Shown piece after piece: positions 24,372 through 33,706 of a stretch of DNA of 43,461 bases (the stretch's first letter is position 1; each line of letters opens with the position of its first letter). The notes under the pieces were generated by a model. The model ran no database searches, was not told where the DNA came from, and saw only the letters and a list, made by a program, of their open reading frames with translations. The stretch comes from JAHEJB01 sp041748175 (GTDB lineage Bacteria; Bacteroidota; Rhodothermia; Rhodothermales; Rubricoccaceae), in assembly GCA_041748175.1 (NCBI GenBank), contig JBGTDU010000094.1, positions 1-43,461 of the forward strand. The letters are read 5' to 3'. A program made the position numbers and the translations under genes.

Positions 24372-27300
24372 TTGATCGAAAAACCAGACCATACTCCAGA
24401 GGGCAACGACACAAATTCGGCCACGACCGCGCAAAAACGCGGGTATGGCGGGTCCTTTCTTCGCGTGGTGGCTTTCTTCGTCGTAGCGTTGCTGGCTCTC
24501 TGCATCGGCCTGGTCGTCGTCCTTCAAACGGGGTTTGGGCGAAACGCCGCGCGGGGCATAGCCGTTGGCCAGCTTCAAAACCTGCTCGCGGACGGGGCGA
24601 CGATCGAGATCGACCGCCTTGGCGGGAGTATTCTAAAGAGTGCCGAACTAACCGGAATCGTCATCCGCCAGGATGGCGACACCACAGCGACGATCGACAC
24701 GCTTCGTGTGCGGTACAACCTGTTGACGCTACTCCGTCGCACATTCTCGGCCGACTATCTGGAGATCGTCGAGCCAATGGTATGGGTGCGTCAGCGCGCG
24801 GATTCGACGTACAACATTCAACATCTGTTCAGAGCCACGGACGAGTCTGAGACCGATTCCACGGCCTCATCATTTGTCGTAATCCTCGATTCGACGTTGG
24901 TACGCGATGGCCGGATTGAAACCCGCTTCTACCCGCCCGAAATGGATTCCGTACTCGTCATCGACGACGTAGCTCTTGCGGCAACGGATTTCTACTCCAG
25001 CAAAGATCGGCTGGAGGCGAGACTCAATCGGTTTGTCGCGAAGGCGATTTCGCCGGACGGCACAGGCCGTGTAGACATCACCACATCAGGTTTCCTTTCA
25101 CAAGACGCGGTCTCGCTGGAACATCTCCGGCTGACCTCCGAGGCAGGCACGGACTTTTCGGGCACGGCGCGGCTGGCGTTTGGCGGAGGTGCCCTTCCCG
25201 ATCTCACCGCCGACCTCATCGCTGAGCCCATCGCCTTGTCCGACGTTCGGGCGTTCACGAACCTCGATCTGTACGGAGACCCCCGCATCCGGCTGACCGC
25301 GCGTAGTGAGGACGACCGGCTAACATTTACCGTTCAGGGAGCGCCGCATGACGGGGCGACCATTGCCCTCGACGGCACTCTGGAAGACAAAGACGGTCTC
25401 CGCTATCAGGTGGAGGGCCAGCTCAGGGGCGTCAACCCAGCTGAGCTCACGCGCAACGAAAACCACACGGCCAACCTCACTGGCGACCTGCAGATCGACC
25501 TGACAGGTACGTCCGCGCAAACACTTGACGGGCCATTCTCAGTCAACCTTACCGATGCGCAGATAGGAAATCAGCCGATCGACCACCTGCGGGTCGACGG
25601 TGCTTTTCGCACCGGACGGCTGGAGTTTGGTCTCGATGCCAACATCCCGGGTGCGCGCTTCCACGCTGAAGGAAACGCCCGACCCTTCGAAGAGACGCCT
25701 AGCTATGACATCAGTGGTGAGGCCGACGAAGTAAATCTCGCCCGAATCCTTCGCGACCCAAGCCAGCGTACAAGTTTCAGCGGCTCGTTTGCCTTGAGCG
25801 GCGTGGGATTCGACGCAGAGACGATGCGAGCAGACGCAACAGTTGATCTACAGGACGTTCATTTTGCGGGTCGTCGATTGGATTATCTGGATGGCTTTGC
25901 CGAGATCCGACAGGGAGGTGTCCACTTCATAGCCGAAACGAATCTGGCCGACGGCGGCGGCATTATCGAAGCCATCGGAGATTTCCGGCCCTTCGATGAA
26001 ACGCTGACATACCGCGTTACAGAAGGGCGTGCGAGTCACTTCAATCTCGCTGCGCTCACCGGCAAGCCGGGTCAGGAAAGTGATCTGACAGGCACCTTTA
26101 CACTGGACGGTAGGGGAACAGACCTGGCCTCCGCGGTGGCCGATTTTACGGCTTCGTTCGAGGATTCGAGATTCGGCGACTTCGAACTCGTAGAAGGACG
26201 CGTCAGTGGCGCGCTCGAAGGTGGACTTGTTTCTCTTGACGGCGCCGGAGATTTCGGGCGTGTGGGCTCGGCTGAGTTTGCGGGTACGCTGCGGCCCTTT
26301 GAATCCGTGTTTTCGTACGACCTGAACGGTCGCGTGGAGCATCTCGACCTGGCAGAACTCCTCGATGACCCCGATCGCCGTAGCGATATCTCGTCCGCGT
26401 TCACCGCTACAGGGAGGGGTTTGGATCCGGCGACACTCACGCTGGACGCGGTCATGGACCTTGACTATTCCAATTATGGCGCGCAGGAGGTAAACGGTGG
26501 ATTCGTCAACCTTCACGTTGCACAGGGGGGAGTGACGGTTGCCGGCTCGCTTGAAACGCCCGAAGGAGTGTTCGCACTCGACGCCTCCGGACGCCCGTTT
26601 GACGCCGATCCGACCCTTGATTTTGGCGAAGGAATGTGCTTTAGTGGGATTGATCTCGCCAAGCTCACAGGCAATCCGGACATCCGAACGCGCCTGAATG
26701 GCTGCTTCAGAGGCAATCTCCGGGGGTTTGATCTTACGACGTTGACAGCCGAAGGACACGTCTCATTGCAGTCGTCAACCCTTAACGACGCCGAAATCGA
26801 ATCCGGCTCCATCGAACTCTCGGTGCGCGAAGGTCTCGTTGTCGCGGACGTGGATGCACAGTTGAACGACCGTTCTGGCTTGGAGAGCACGCTGGCCTTT
26901 CATTTCACTGGTCGCCCGTTCGATGCCACGTCCACCTACGCTACCAATGGAAGCCTCGCCAACGTAGATATCGTCGCGCTCGGCGGGTTCGAAGCGGATC
27001 AGCCTGCACCCTTGTCGCTCGAATTCGATCTGGAAGGGAGGGGGCTCGCCTTCGAAACTATGGCCCTTCGCGGCCAGATCGCGGGAGGCCGGTCAAAACT
27101 CGGCGCGGCAACACTCGACACGCTGCAAGCACGCTTCGACCTCGACCGCGGCCGCCTCGCGCTCGACACGCTGCTGCTGCGATCCGACATTGCCGACATA
27201 GACGGCGGTGGCCGTATCACACTCACCGACGAAGCGGCCTCAGATGGTTCGGAGCTGACCATTGACGTTACACTCTACGACCTCTCGCCGCTGAACGCCT

Positions 27301-29579
27301 TCACGGCCAAGCCGCTGGCATTGGCTGAAGGCGAGTTGACAGTCGAAGTCACAGGCGAGCCCGGCGCACCACTTTGCATCGACACGAAGCTCGCCGCCCA
27401 GCGCTTTACCTACGGCTCAACGGCGCTCAGCGCGCTCACCAGCCACCTTTCCGGCACATTCGACCCGGCTACCGGTGCCTTCAACCTGCGCAATCAGCTC
27501 GACTTCAAGTTTCTCTCGCAGCCCGCACTGCTCGTCGAGCGCGGACGGATAGACATGAGCTACGACGGTTCGAGCTTCGTCGCCGAGGGCGACATTCGCG
27601 TTGACCGACGGAGATCGTTCGACTTCGTATCGCAATTTGAGTTTGGACAAGAGGAACGCGCCGCGAGCATCGAGCGCCTGAATCTTAACCTGGACAACGA
27701 CGTGTGGGCGCTTGCCCAACCGGCTCGCATCTCGATCGGCGAGGGCTATCGGTTCCAGAACTTTCTCCTGCAATCGGAAGACGGTTCTCAGCAGATCGCT
27801 ATTGACGGCGTCGTCGACCCTGAAGGCGAGCAGGCGTTTATTTTCACCATGGAGGATTTCAACGCCGCGTCCGTCGCCGATTTGGTGGGCTTTCAGGGTT
27901 TGGGTGGTCGGCTTTCCACGACCTTGCTGATGACGGGCTCGGCACGAAACCCCGAGATCGCAGGCTCGGCATCCCTCCTCGATTTTACAACCGAAGGCGA
28001 CCCTGTGGGATCTGTCGATATTCGTCTCGATTACGCCAACAGAAGGCTCGACCTCGATGCGCGCCTAACCCACATCGATGGAAAATCGCTCATCGCGCGA
28101 GGCCACCTTCCGCTCAACTTTTCCCTGGCCGGTGTCGGCGACGACGGCATCTCTTCGTTCACAGAGGCTGCAGACGCCGATGAACTGAGCCTCGCCATCC
28201 GTGCCGATTCGTTCGAGGTTGCGTGGATCAGGCCGTTCCTGAATCCTCGATCCTACACAGTGCTTTCCGGGATTCTCAACGCAGACCTCACGGCGGATGG
28301 AACCCAGGCCAATCCGCAACTGAAAGGCCGCGCTCGGCTGGAGAACGGACGTATCGGGCTCGCCTTTACAGGCCGCGTGTTCGAGACATTGTCTGCTTCG
28401 TTGCGATTCATTGGGAATCAGGCCATAATCCAGCGAGCGGCGCTGACCGACGACGACGGGACGGAGCGCCTGAACGCGGAAGGCACGATCACACTTCAGA
28501 AGCTCTCCCTTGGTGAGCTCGACATTCGTCTCGCGCCACATCGGTTGCTGGCCATGGCTACGCCCACGTACGATGGCCTCGTAATCGACCGGGGGGCGGA
28601 TTCGTTGCGCATCAGCGGCACGATTGCACATCCCATTGTTCGCGGATCAGCCGTGCTCGCCGGCGGATCCATCAACATGACCGATGAGCTGGTCGCTCGC
28701 CAATTGGAAGACGTACATCTTTCCACGGACGATTTGCGCCTTCTCGAGAGCAGATTCGGCCGGCGGATTACGGCGCGAGATACATCCGTTTCGCGGTTCT
28801 ACAAGCTGCTCGATCTGGACGTGGACGTTGAGATCGGGCGAGATGTCTGGCTTCGCTCGCCAGGCGGCCTGCTGCCCTTTGCTGCCGAATTCAGCGGAAC
28901 CGTCCAGGCCGTAAAAGCACCGTTGGCCGAGCAAACAAGCATGTTCGGCACCGTGGATGTAACGCGGGGCTGGGTGGAAACGCTCAACCGCAGGTTCGAT
29001 ATACAGCGGGGCAACCTTGTCTTCAACGGAGTGATGGATGAAACCCTCGTCGACCTCGAAGCCAAACTGGATATTCGAACGGATCCGCGGGTTGGCACAA
29101 CGGCTGTCGAGATCAATCTGTTGGTGAATGGCAGGCTAGGCGACGATCTCAGCATTACACTTACGTCAAGCCCACAACTGGACAATGCGGACATAGTCTC
29201 ACTGATCGTGACCGGTCAACTGGCGCAGGATGCGATCGGTGGCGGAGCGCTCGCCGGGGTGGGCGAGGGATTTTTGCTCGGGCAGGCTTCAGGCATCCTG
29301 GAGGGCTTTGGCACTGGGCTCGGGGAGAGCGTTGGCTTCAGTCTCGACGTAGTTCAGATCGACCAAACGCCGGACGGCCTCGTTATTCACCTTGGGAAGT
29401 ATGTCACAAACAAGGCGTTCGTCTCGCTTGGTCTGCCCATCAACACGACCGGCAATAATCTTTCGAATGAAAACACGCCCGAATTAAGATTGGAATACTC
29501 GCTGCTGCGTTGGCTTCTCCTCCAACTTGAGTACCAGAATGGAGTCGGCGGTGGTCTGCTGTACCAGTATGCGTACTAG
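24372..29579 (+). CDS. TamB-like translocation/assembly module protein (AsmA/DUF490 family)
   Basis: A 1735-residue protein bridging inner and outer membranes. The start is TTG at 24372, 3 nt after the tamA-like stop and in the same frame; it gives a short cytoplasmic segment and a single membrane helix at about 29-51 (FLRVVAFFVVALLALCIG). The long periplasmic part is predicted beta-groove. A conserved ~102-residue repeat occurs five times, each starting with RPF, at residues 437, 539, 641, 741 and 848. The C-terminus is the TamB/DUF490 domain, with GFSLDVVQIDQTPDG, LVIHLGKYVTNKAFVSLG and LRLEYSLLRWLLLQLEYQNG. It probably moves phospholipids or helps barrel assembly with the upstream TamA-like protein. 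The TAG stop (29577-29579) lies in the terminal repeat of element A. Confidence 0.9.
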   Translation: MIEKPDHTPEGNDTNSATTAQKRGYGGSFLRVVAFFVVALLALCIGLVVVLQTGFGRNAARGIAVGQLQNLLADGATIEIDRLGGSILKSAELTGIVIRQDGDTTATIDTLRVRYNLLTLLRRTFSADYLEIVEPMVWVRQRADSTYNIQHLFRATDESETDSTASSFVVILDSTLVRDGRIETRFYPPEMDSVLVIDDVALAATDFYSSKDRLEARLNRFVAKAISPDGTGRVDITTSGFLSQDAVSLEHLRLTSEAGTDFSGTARLAFGGGALPDLTADLIAEPIALSDVRAFTNLDLYGDPRIRLTARSEDDRLTFTVQGAPHDGATIALDGTLEDKDGLRYQVEGQLRGVNPAELTRNENHTANLTGDLQIDLTGTSAQTLDGPFSVNLTDAQIGNQPIDHLRVDGAFRTGRLEFGLDANIPGARFHAEGNARPFEETPSYDISGEADEVNLARILRDPSQRTSFSGSFALSGVGFDAETMRADATVDLQDVHFAGRRLDYLDGFAEIRQGGVHFIAETNLADGGGIIEAIGDFRPFDETLTYRVTEGRASHFNLAALTGKPGQESDLTGTFTLDGRGTDLASAVADFTASFEDSRFGDFELVEGRVSGALEGGLVSLDGAGDFGRVGSAEFAGTLRPFESVFSYDLNGRVEHLDLAELLDDPDRRSDISSAFTATGRGLDPATLTLDAVMDLDYSNYGAQEVNGGFVNLHVAQGGVTVAGSLETPEGVFALDASGRPFDADPTLDFGEGMCFSGIDLAKLTGNPDIRTRLNGCFRGNLRGFDLTTLTAEGHVSLQSSTLNDAEIESGSIELSVREGLVVADVDAQLNDRSGLESTLAFHFTGRPFDATSTYATNGSLANVDIVALGGFEADQPAPLSLEFDLEGRGLAFETMALRGQIAGGRSKLGAATLDTLQARFDLDRGRLALDTLLLRSDIADIDGGGRITLTDEAASDGSELTIDVTLYDLSPLNAFTAKPLALAEGELTVEVTGEPGAPLCIDTKLAAQRFTYGSTALSALTSHLSGTFDPATGAFNLRNQLDFKFLSQPALLVERGRIDMSYDGSSFVAEGDIRVDRRRSFDFVSQFEFGQEERAASIERLNLNLDNDVWALAQPARISIGEGYRFQNFLLQSEDGSQQIAIDGVVDPEGEQAFIFTMEDFNAASVADLVGFQGLGGRLSTTLLMTGSARNPEIAGSASLLDFTTEGDPVGSVDIRLDYANRRLDLDARLTHIDGKSLIARGHLPLNFSLAGVGDDGISSFTEAADADELSLAIRADSFEVAWIRPFLNPRSYTVLSGILNADLTADGTQANPQLKGRARLENGRIGLAFTGRVFETLSASLRFIGNQAIIQRAALTDDDGTERLNAEGTITLQKLSLGELDIRLAPHRLLAMATPTYDGLVIDRGADSLRISGTIAHPIVRGSAVLAGGSINMTDELVARQLEDVHLSTDDLRLLESRFGRRITARDTSVSRFYKLLDLDVDVEIGRDVWLRSPGGLLPFAAEFSGTVQAVKAPLAEQTSMFGTVDVTRGWVETLNRRFDIQRGNLVFNGVMDETLVDLEAKLDIRTDPRVGTTAVEINLLVNGRLGDDLSITLTSSPQLDNADIVSLIVTGQLAQDAIGGGALAGVGEGFLLGQASGILEGFGTGLGESVGFSLDVVQIDQTPDGLVIHLGKYVTNKAFVSLGLPINTTGNNLSNENTPELRLEYSLLRWLLLQLEYQNGVGGGLLYQYAY

Positions 29580-29743
29580 GGGTCTGTCGGACTTAGGCAG
29601 ATTCTACTGCGGCGGTGGTTAATCGGCTCATTTCTCCGCTCTTTTTCGTTTCATAGTCCCGCTATGCGCCTCAAAAGAGCGAACAACTGGTCTCGATTTC
29701 CCACTCGCCTCGTAACGAACCCCGAAGTCGGACAGACCCCTAG
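29576..29743. mobile_element. MITE-like element A, copy 2
   Basis: 168 bp with terminal inverted repeats CTAGGGGTCTGTCGGACTT and AAGTCGGACAGACCCCTAG (18 of 19 matching). The interior matches copy 1 (19420-19560), including the hairpin with arms CGCTCTTTT and AAAAGAGCG at 29637-29681. Its first bases hold the stop codon of the tamB-like gene. It encodes no transposase. Confidence 0.82.
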
Positions 29744-29921
29744 CTGGCCGTGGAACTATTCCTCCTACCTGCGGCGGCGGCTCTTGATCGATCTCAGCGT
29801 TGCGAGATTCTCGCCGCTGTGCGGGGTGGGCTGCCGGATCACCAATACGACTGCGATCTCGCGCCTTGATCTCGACCAAGATTCGCTCGCCTCGCTCACG
29901 GATGAATGAATCCACAGCCTG
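29744..29921. mobile_element. MITE-like element B, copy 2 (reverse orientation, one end degenerate)
   Basis: Reverse-complement match to the nested element at 19261-19419, with about 20 extra bases in the middle. The right end GAATGAATCCACAGCCTG is good, but the left end is degraded. It abuts element A copy 2 directly. Confidence 0.7.
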
Positions 29922-29954
29922 CCAAGGGCCTGGAAGTTTACCAAGCGGTAGCAA

Positions 29955-30884
29955 TCAGTAGGCAAACGCCTCGAAACCGGCATCCGGCGACAGTCGGAAA
30001 GCAGGCGCGGGGAAGTGAACCAATTGAAGCCATGGCACAATGGCATCCCACACCTTTCCCTTGAGAGGCAGGCCAGCAGGTTCAAAGTCGAGCCCGACGT
30101 AAACCGCGCTATCGTCGTAGCCGAACTGAACGTCGCCATTTCGGGCCCCATATCCGACTGCGAGATTCAGCCACGGCGGCAGGTATCGCCGGGCGGATGT
30201 CGGCGCGAGGCCGTGCGGGTTAGCCGTCACCCACGCCGTCTGCCCCTCGTAATCGCATGTGTAGTCGCAGGTGTCGCCCGAGGGCCAGTAGCTGATTTTG
30301 ACGCGGATGTGTTCAAGCGCCGGCATGTATGCCCGGCCCGCGAAGAGCCCGGCCCCGATACTGTTCGCTGCTACATCGATGGGCGAGAAGCTCTCGACCC
30401 TCCCGAATCCATCCAGCACCTCGTAGTACAGCATCCCGGTAAACCCGGACGCGGCCCCGAGCACGGCGGCTTCGCGATCATCGTAACCCGCCCATCGATA
30501 ACCGAGCGCGAAAGTCTGGGCCATGTATTGCGTAAAGAATACGTGCCCGAATTTATCCGCCGAACGAGCGTACGACCAATCGTTCTCCACGGTGAACGGG
30601 CCAGTCAGCCGCCGGTTGTCTTGCGTGCGACGAAAGAGTTCGCCAACGGCAAAGCCAGCGCCGATGCCAAAGATGGCGGTTGTCCGGAGGAGTTCAGGTT
30701 CCTCAGCCGCGCGGGTCCACGAAAGCGCAGGCGTCGCGCGTTCCGTGCTCGTCTGAGCCAAATCGATTTGAGCCGGAAGTTCGAGAAGCGGCACCTCGCT
30801 GGTGTCTGGCAGAGCTTCCTGAGCGCTCGCGGATGCCGCGAGAAGACCCGTGGTTAGCACAAAGATTCGGCAGGGAGCAAACAC
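29955..30884 (-). CDS. DUF2279-like outer membrane or periplasmic protein, second of an overlapping pair
   Basis: A 309-residue protein with a signal peptide (FVLTTGLLAASASAQ). The family-like core includes FTVENDWSYARSADKFGHVFF, then GASGFTGMLYYEVLDGFG and ISYWPSG. These features occur in DUF2279 proteins, which have no established function. The GTG start at 30884 overlaps the stop of the upstream gene by one base (TAGTG), so translation is probably coupled. It shares about a third of its residues by eye with the upstream gene, including the VKISYWPSG and PPWLNLAVGYGAR segments, so the pair arose by duplication. Confidence 0.75.
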   Translation of the reverse strand: MFAPCRIFVLTTGLLAASASAQEALPDTSEVPLLELPAQIDLAQTSTERATPALSWTRAAEEPELLRTTAIFGIGAGFAVGELFRRTQDNRRLTGPFTVENDWSYARSADKFGHVFFTQYMAQTFALGYRWAGYDDREAAVLGAASGFTGMLYYEVLDGFGRVESFSPIDVAANSIGAGLFAGRAYMPALEHIRVKISYWPSGDTCDYTCDYEGQTAWVTANPHGLAPTSARRYLPPWLNLAVGYGARNGDVQFGYDDSAVYVGLDFEPAGLPLKGKVWDAIVPWLQLVHFPAPAFRLSPDAGFEAFAY

Positions 30885-31891
30885 TAGTGCGCGAACAGGA
30901 CGATTGTTGGGTTCGGCGTTAGCCGGATCGCAGGCATGGGAACGTGAATGTATCTAAGCCATCGGGCGGCCGCGTTCCAAACAGGATGGTCAATTGGCAT
31001 TGCAGCAAGGTCCACGTCTATCCCCAGGTAGGCAACACTTGATGTCAAAAATCCGAACTCATCAGGCTCACGGGCTGCGTATCCCGCAGCCAGGTTCATC
31101 CAGGCAGGAATTTTTCGCCCGACATTGGTGGGTAAGGCGGTGTGCAGATTAGCCGTGACCCACCAGGTAATGCCTGCGTAGTCGGCCGTGACAATTTCGT
31201 CCTCGCCACTCGGCCAGTAACTCACCTTGAGCGTGTACGCGGTGAGTCCGGGGATCTGCCACTGAGCGTAGGTGAGCCCGACGCCGAGCGTATTGAAAAA
31301 GAGATCTCCCGAGGAAAAGCCCCAGGTCGGTCCGAACCCATCAAGAATCTCATAGTAGAGCATGCTGGCCCAGGCCATCCCTGCTCCCCAGGCTTTCGCT
31401 TTTGGCGTTTGAAGTCCGGCCCAAGTGAGCGACGTTGCATAGTAGCGGGTCAGAAACGAGGACGAGAAGTAGTGCCCGAATTTGTCGGTCCAGCGCGAGT
31501 AGCTCCAGTTGTCGTGGAAACGGAACTGCACGTTGCGGTCCTCCCACCAGACCCGTCGGTGAATCTCCATCACCCCAAAGCCAATACCAAGGGAAAGTCC
31601 TCCAACCGCGGCAACTCGTGAAGTGTTTATCGTTGGAGAGCCATCTGGGACGTCGGAGTCGAGCGTATCCGGCCAGCGCTGGGTCTCTTCAGCTAGTGCC
31701 TGCCGCTGTCGTTCGCCTGTTGCGAGGCCTTCTATCACCTCATCGGTTTCCGTCAACTCATCGAAAAGTGCAAGATCAAGCCCCCCCATTCGGTACCCGA
31801 CGCCAACATTTTGCGCAACGAGCGTGGCAGGAAGAAATGCCAGGCCCAAGAGCAGCGATATGAAGGGCAAAGACTTGCCGCGTAGACACAT
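30884..31891 (-). CDS. DUF2279-like outer membrane or periplasmic protein, first of an overlapping pair
   Basis: A 335-residue exported protein. I chose the ATG at 31891 because it starts a signal peptide (CLRGKSLPFISLLLGLAFL, cleavage near LVAQ). The longer in-frame extension to 32062 overlaps the divergent pyruvate kinase gene and has no signal-like sequence. The core has FHDNWSYSRWTDKFGHYFSSS, WASMLYYEILDGFGP and LKVSYWPSGED, as in its downstream paralogue, followed by a beta-rich C-terminus ending VLFAH. DUF2279 assignment is by remembered pattern only. The promoter candidate upstream fits the Bacteroidota-type consensus. It is divergent from pyk. Confidence 0.77.
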   Translation of the reverse strand: MCLRGKSLPFISLLLGLAFLPATLVAQNVGVGYRMGGLDLALFDELTETDEVIEGLATGERQRQALAEETQRWPDTLDSDVPDGSPTINTSRVAAVGGLSLGIGFGVMEIHRRVWWEDRNVQFRFHDNWSYSRWTDKFGHYFSSSFLTRYYATSLTWAGLQTPKAKAWGAGMAWASMLYYEILDGFGPTWGFSSGDLFFNTLGVGLTYAQWQIPGLTAYTLKVSYWPSGEDEIVTADYAGITWWVTANLHTALPTNVGRKIPAWMNLAAGYAAREPDEFGFLTSSVAYLGIDVDLAAMPIDHPVWNAAARWLRYIHVPMPAIRLTPNPTIVLFAH

Positions 31892-31908
31892 ACTTTCGGA
31901 GAAAGAGT

Positions 31909-31938
31909 CGAATGTACAGAGACGCCGGGGTACGACAA
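31909..31938 (-). promoter_or_regulatory. putative Bacteroidota-type promoter for the DUF2279-like pair
   Basis: On the minus strand, TTG (31938-31936), 19 nt, then TACATTCG (31916-31909), a 7/8 match to TAnnTTTG, the known -33/-7 pattern for this phylum. The start codon lies 17 nt downstream of the -7 box. Prediction by consensus only. Confidence 0.45.
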
Positions 31939-32007
31939 TACGATTCTCAGAGCCCCGGCCGATCCGCACCAAGGTATCTTTCTGCTCTGTCCCAATAAGC
32001 TGATTCC

Positions 32008-33459
32008 ATGACTCAGAAGGTTCGCCGCCGCACAAAAATAGTCTGCACGCTGGGTCCGGCATCGTCGTCTCGCGGGGCCATCAGGGCGCTTATCGCGGCG
32101 GGAATGGACGTTGCCCGGCTCAACTTTTCGCACGGAAGCCACAACGATCACGAAAAGCTGATGGGCATCGTGCGCGAGGAGGCGCAAGCGGTCTTCAAAG
32201 TCGTGCCCATCCTCCAGGACTTGCAGGGGCCGAAGATTCGAATCGGCGAAATAAAGAAGGGTGGCGTGCTTCTCCACAAAGGGCAAACGCTTTCGCTGAC
32301 GGCGGAGCCGATGGATTTCGGCACAAGGAAGCGGGTTTATGTGTCGTACCCGCCCCTGGCGACGGCGGTCGAGATTGGTGGGCGCATTCTAGTGGACGAC
32401 GGAAATATTGAACTGCGGGTTGTTGAGGTTGATGGACTCGACGTCAGGACGGAGGTGGTTGTGGGCGGCGTGCTTCGTTCCCGGAAAGGCGTCAACCTGC
32501 CGCAGATCCGATCCTCCAGTCCCTCGCTGACAGAAAAGGATCTTGTCGATCTCCAGTTTGGCCTCGCGAACGATGTCGACTTTGTGGGGTTGTCGTTCGT
32601 ACGCAGCGCCGCGGACGTCCGCGAGCTTACTCGCAAAATCAGCGAAAGCGGGAAAATCGCGCATGTCATCGCCAAGATCGAGAAGCCGGAGGCCGTTGAC
32701 GATTTCGACGCAATCCTCGCGTGTTCGGACGGGATCATGGTGGCTCGTGGTGATCTTGGTATCGAGATCCCTATGCAGGAGGTGCCGATTGTCCAGAAAC
32801 GCCTTATTCGGCGGTGCCTGCGCGCATCCACGCCATGCATTACGGCCACACAAATGTTGGAGAGCATGATCGACAATCCAAGGCCGACTCGCGCGGAGGC
32901 CAGCGATGTGGCCAATGCGGTTCTGGATGGCTCGGATGCCGTGATGCTCTCGGGCGAAACAGCTGCCGGCAAATATCCCGTCCGCGCTGTAGAAGTCATG
33001 GACGAGATCATCCGAAGCGTCGAGGGCCACCGGCGTCACCTTGGCGGACAGGAAGCCGAAATCGATGGGACACGTTCAAACGAGCGCATCACCGAGGCCA
33101 TATCCTTCACGGCGGTCAAATTGGCGGAGGATGTTGAAGCGAACGCGTTGTGTTGCCTGACGCATTCGGGAGCCACGGCCCGTTCTATCGCCCGCCATCG
33201 CCCTGAGATGCCGATTTACGCGTTTACCGACGACGCTCGCGTTGTCGGGCAGCTGGCGTTGATTTGGGGGACCGAGGGCATTGTCATCCCGGTTCAGGAC
33301 CACACGGATGACGGCATCAGCGCTGTCCATCTGGGCCTGCTCCGTCGGGGTCTGGCCGAGCCCGGCGACCGAATTGTTGTCACGGCTGGCCTCCCGCTTC
33401 CTGCCAAGGGCCTCACGAATATGGTTCACGTTAGTACGCTGGGCAGCGAGCTGCGCTGA
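32008..33459 (+). CDS. pyk: pyruvate kinase
   Basis: A 483-residue glycolytic enzyme converting phosphoenolpyruvate and ADP to pyruvate and ATP. It has RRTKIVCTLGPAS at the N-terminus, RLNFSHG, the K/Mg site region IAKIEKPEAVDDFD, MVARGDLGIEIP, and the signature ITATQMLESM and PTRAEASDVANAVLDGSDAVMLSGETA. The C-terminal allosteric domain is present (AISFTAVKLAEDVEA), and there is no extra PEP-utiliser domain. Length is normal. It is divergent from the DUF2279-like genes. A TATCTTTC sequence (31975-31982) is a possible -7 box, but no partner element is clear. Confidence 0.96.
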   Translation: MTQKVRRRTKIVCTLGPASSSRGAIRALIAAGMDVARLNFSHGSHNDHEKLMGIVREEAQAVFKVVPILQDLQGPKIRIGEIKKGGVLLHKGQTLSLTAEPMDFGTRKRVYVSYPPLATAVEIGGRILVDDGNIELRVVEVDGLDVRTEVVVGGVLRSRKGVNLPQIRSSSPSLTEKDLVDLQFGLANDVDFVGLSFVRSAADVRELTRKISESGKIAHVIAKIEKPEAVDDFDAILACSDGIMVARGDLGIEIPMQEVPIVQKRLIRRCLRASTPCITATQMLESMIDNPRPTRAEASDVANAVLDGSDAVMLSGETAAGKYPVRAVEVMDEIIRSVEGHRRHLGGQEAEIDGTRSNERITEAISFTAVKLAEDVEANALCCLTHSGATARSIARHRPEMPIYAFTDDARVVGQLALIWGTEGIVIPVQDHTDDGISAVHLGLLRRGLAEPGDRIVVTAGLPLPAKGLTNMVHVSTLGSELR

Positions 33460-33706
33460 CGCCGCAACGAAACTGGAGGCTGGTGGTCCGAGGTAAAGCG
33501 GCGTGAGCATAGCCCTCGGTCGGTCTTTGCGTTGTCGCGGCGGCCGTTCTCTCTTGCCGTTCCAACTACCGCCGCGTTCTGCCTTTCGGCCTCAACGGCA
33601 ATTCCGTATCATCCGTGACGTTCTGGCCCGGACTGCTTGGATAACAAGGCAACCAGCATATCGAGATTGATACCCGACCAAGAGATTTCGCTTCGCCTCC
33701 CCAATC

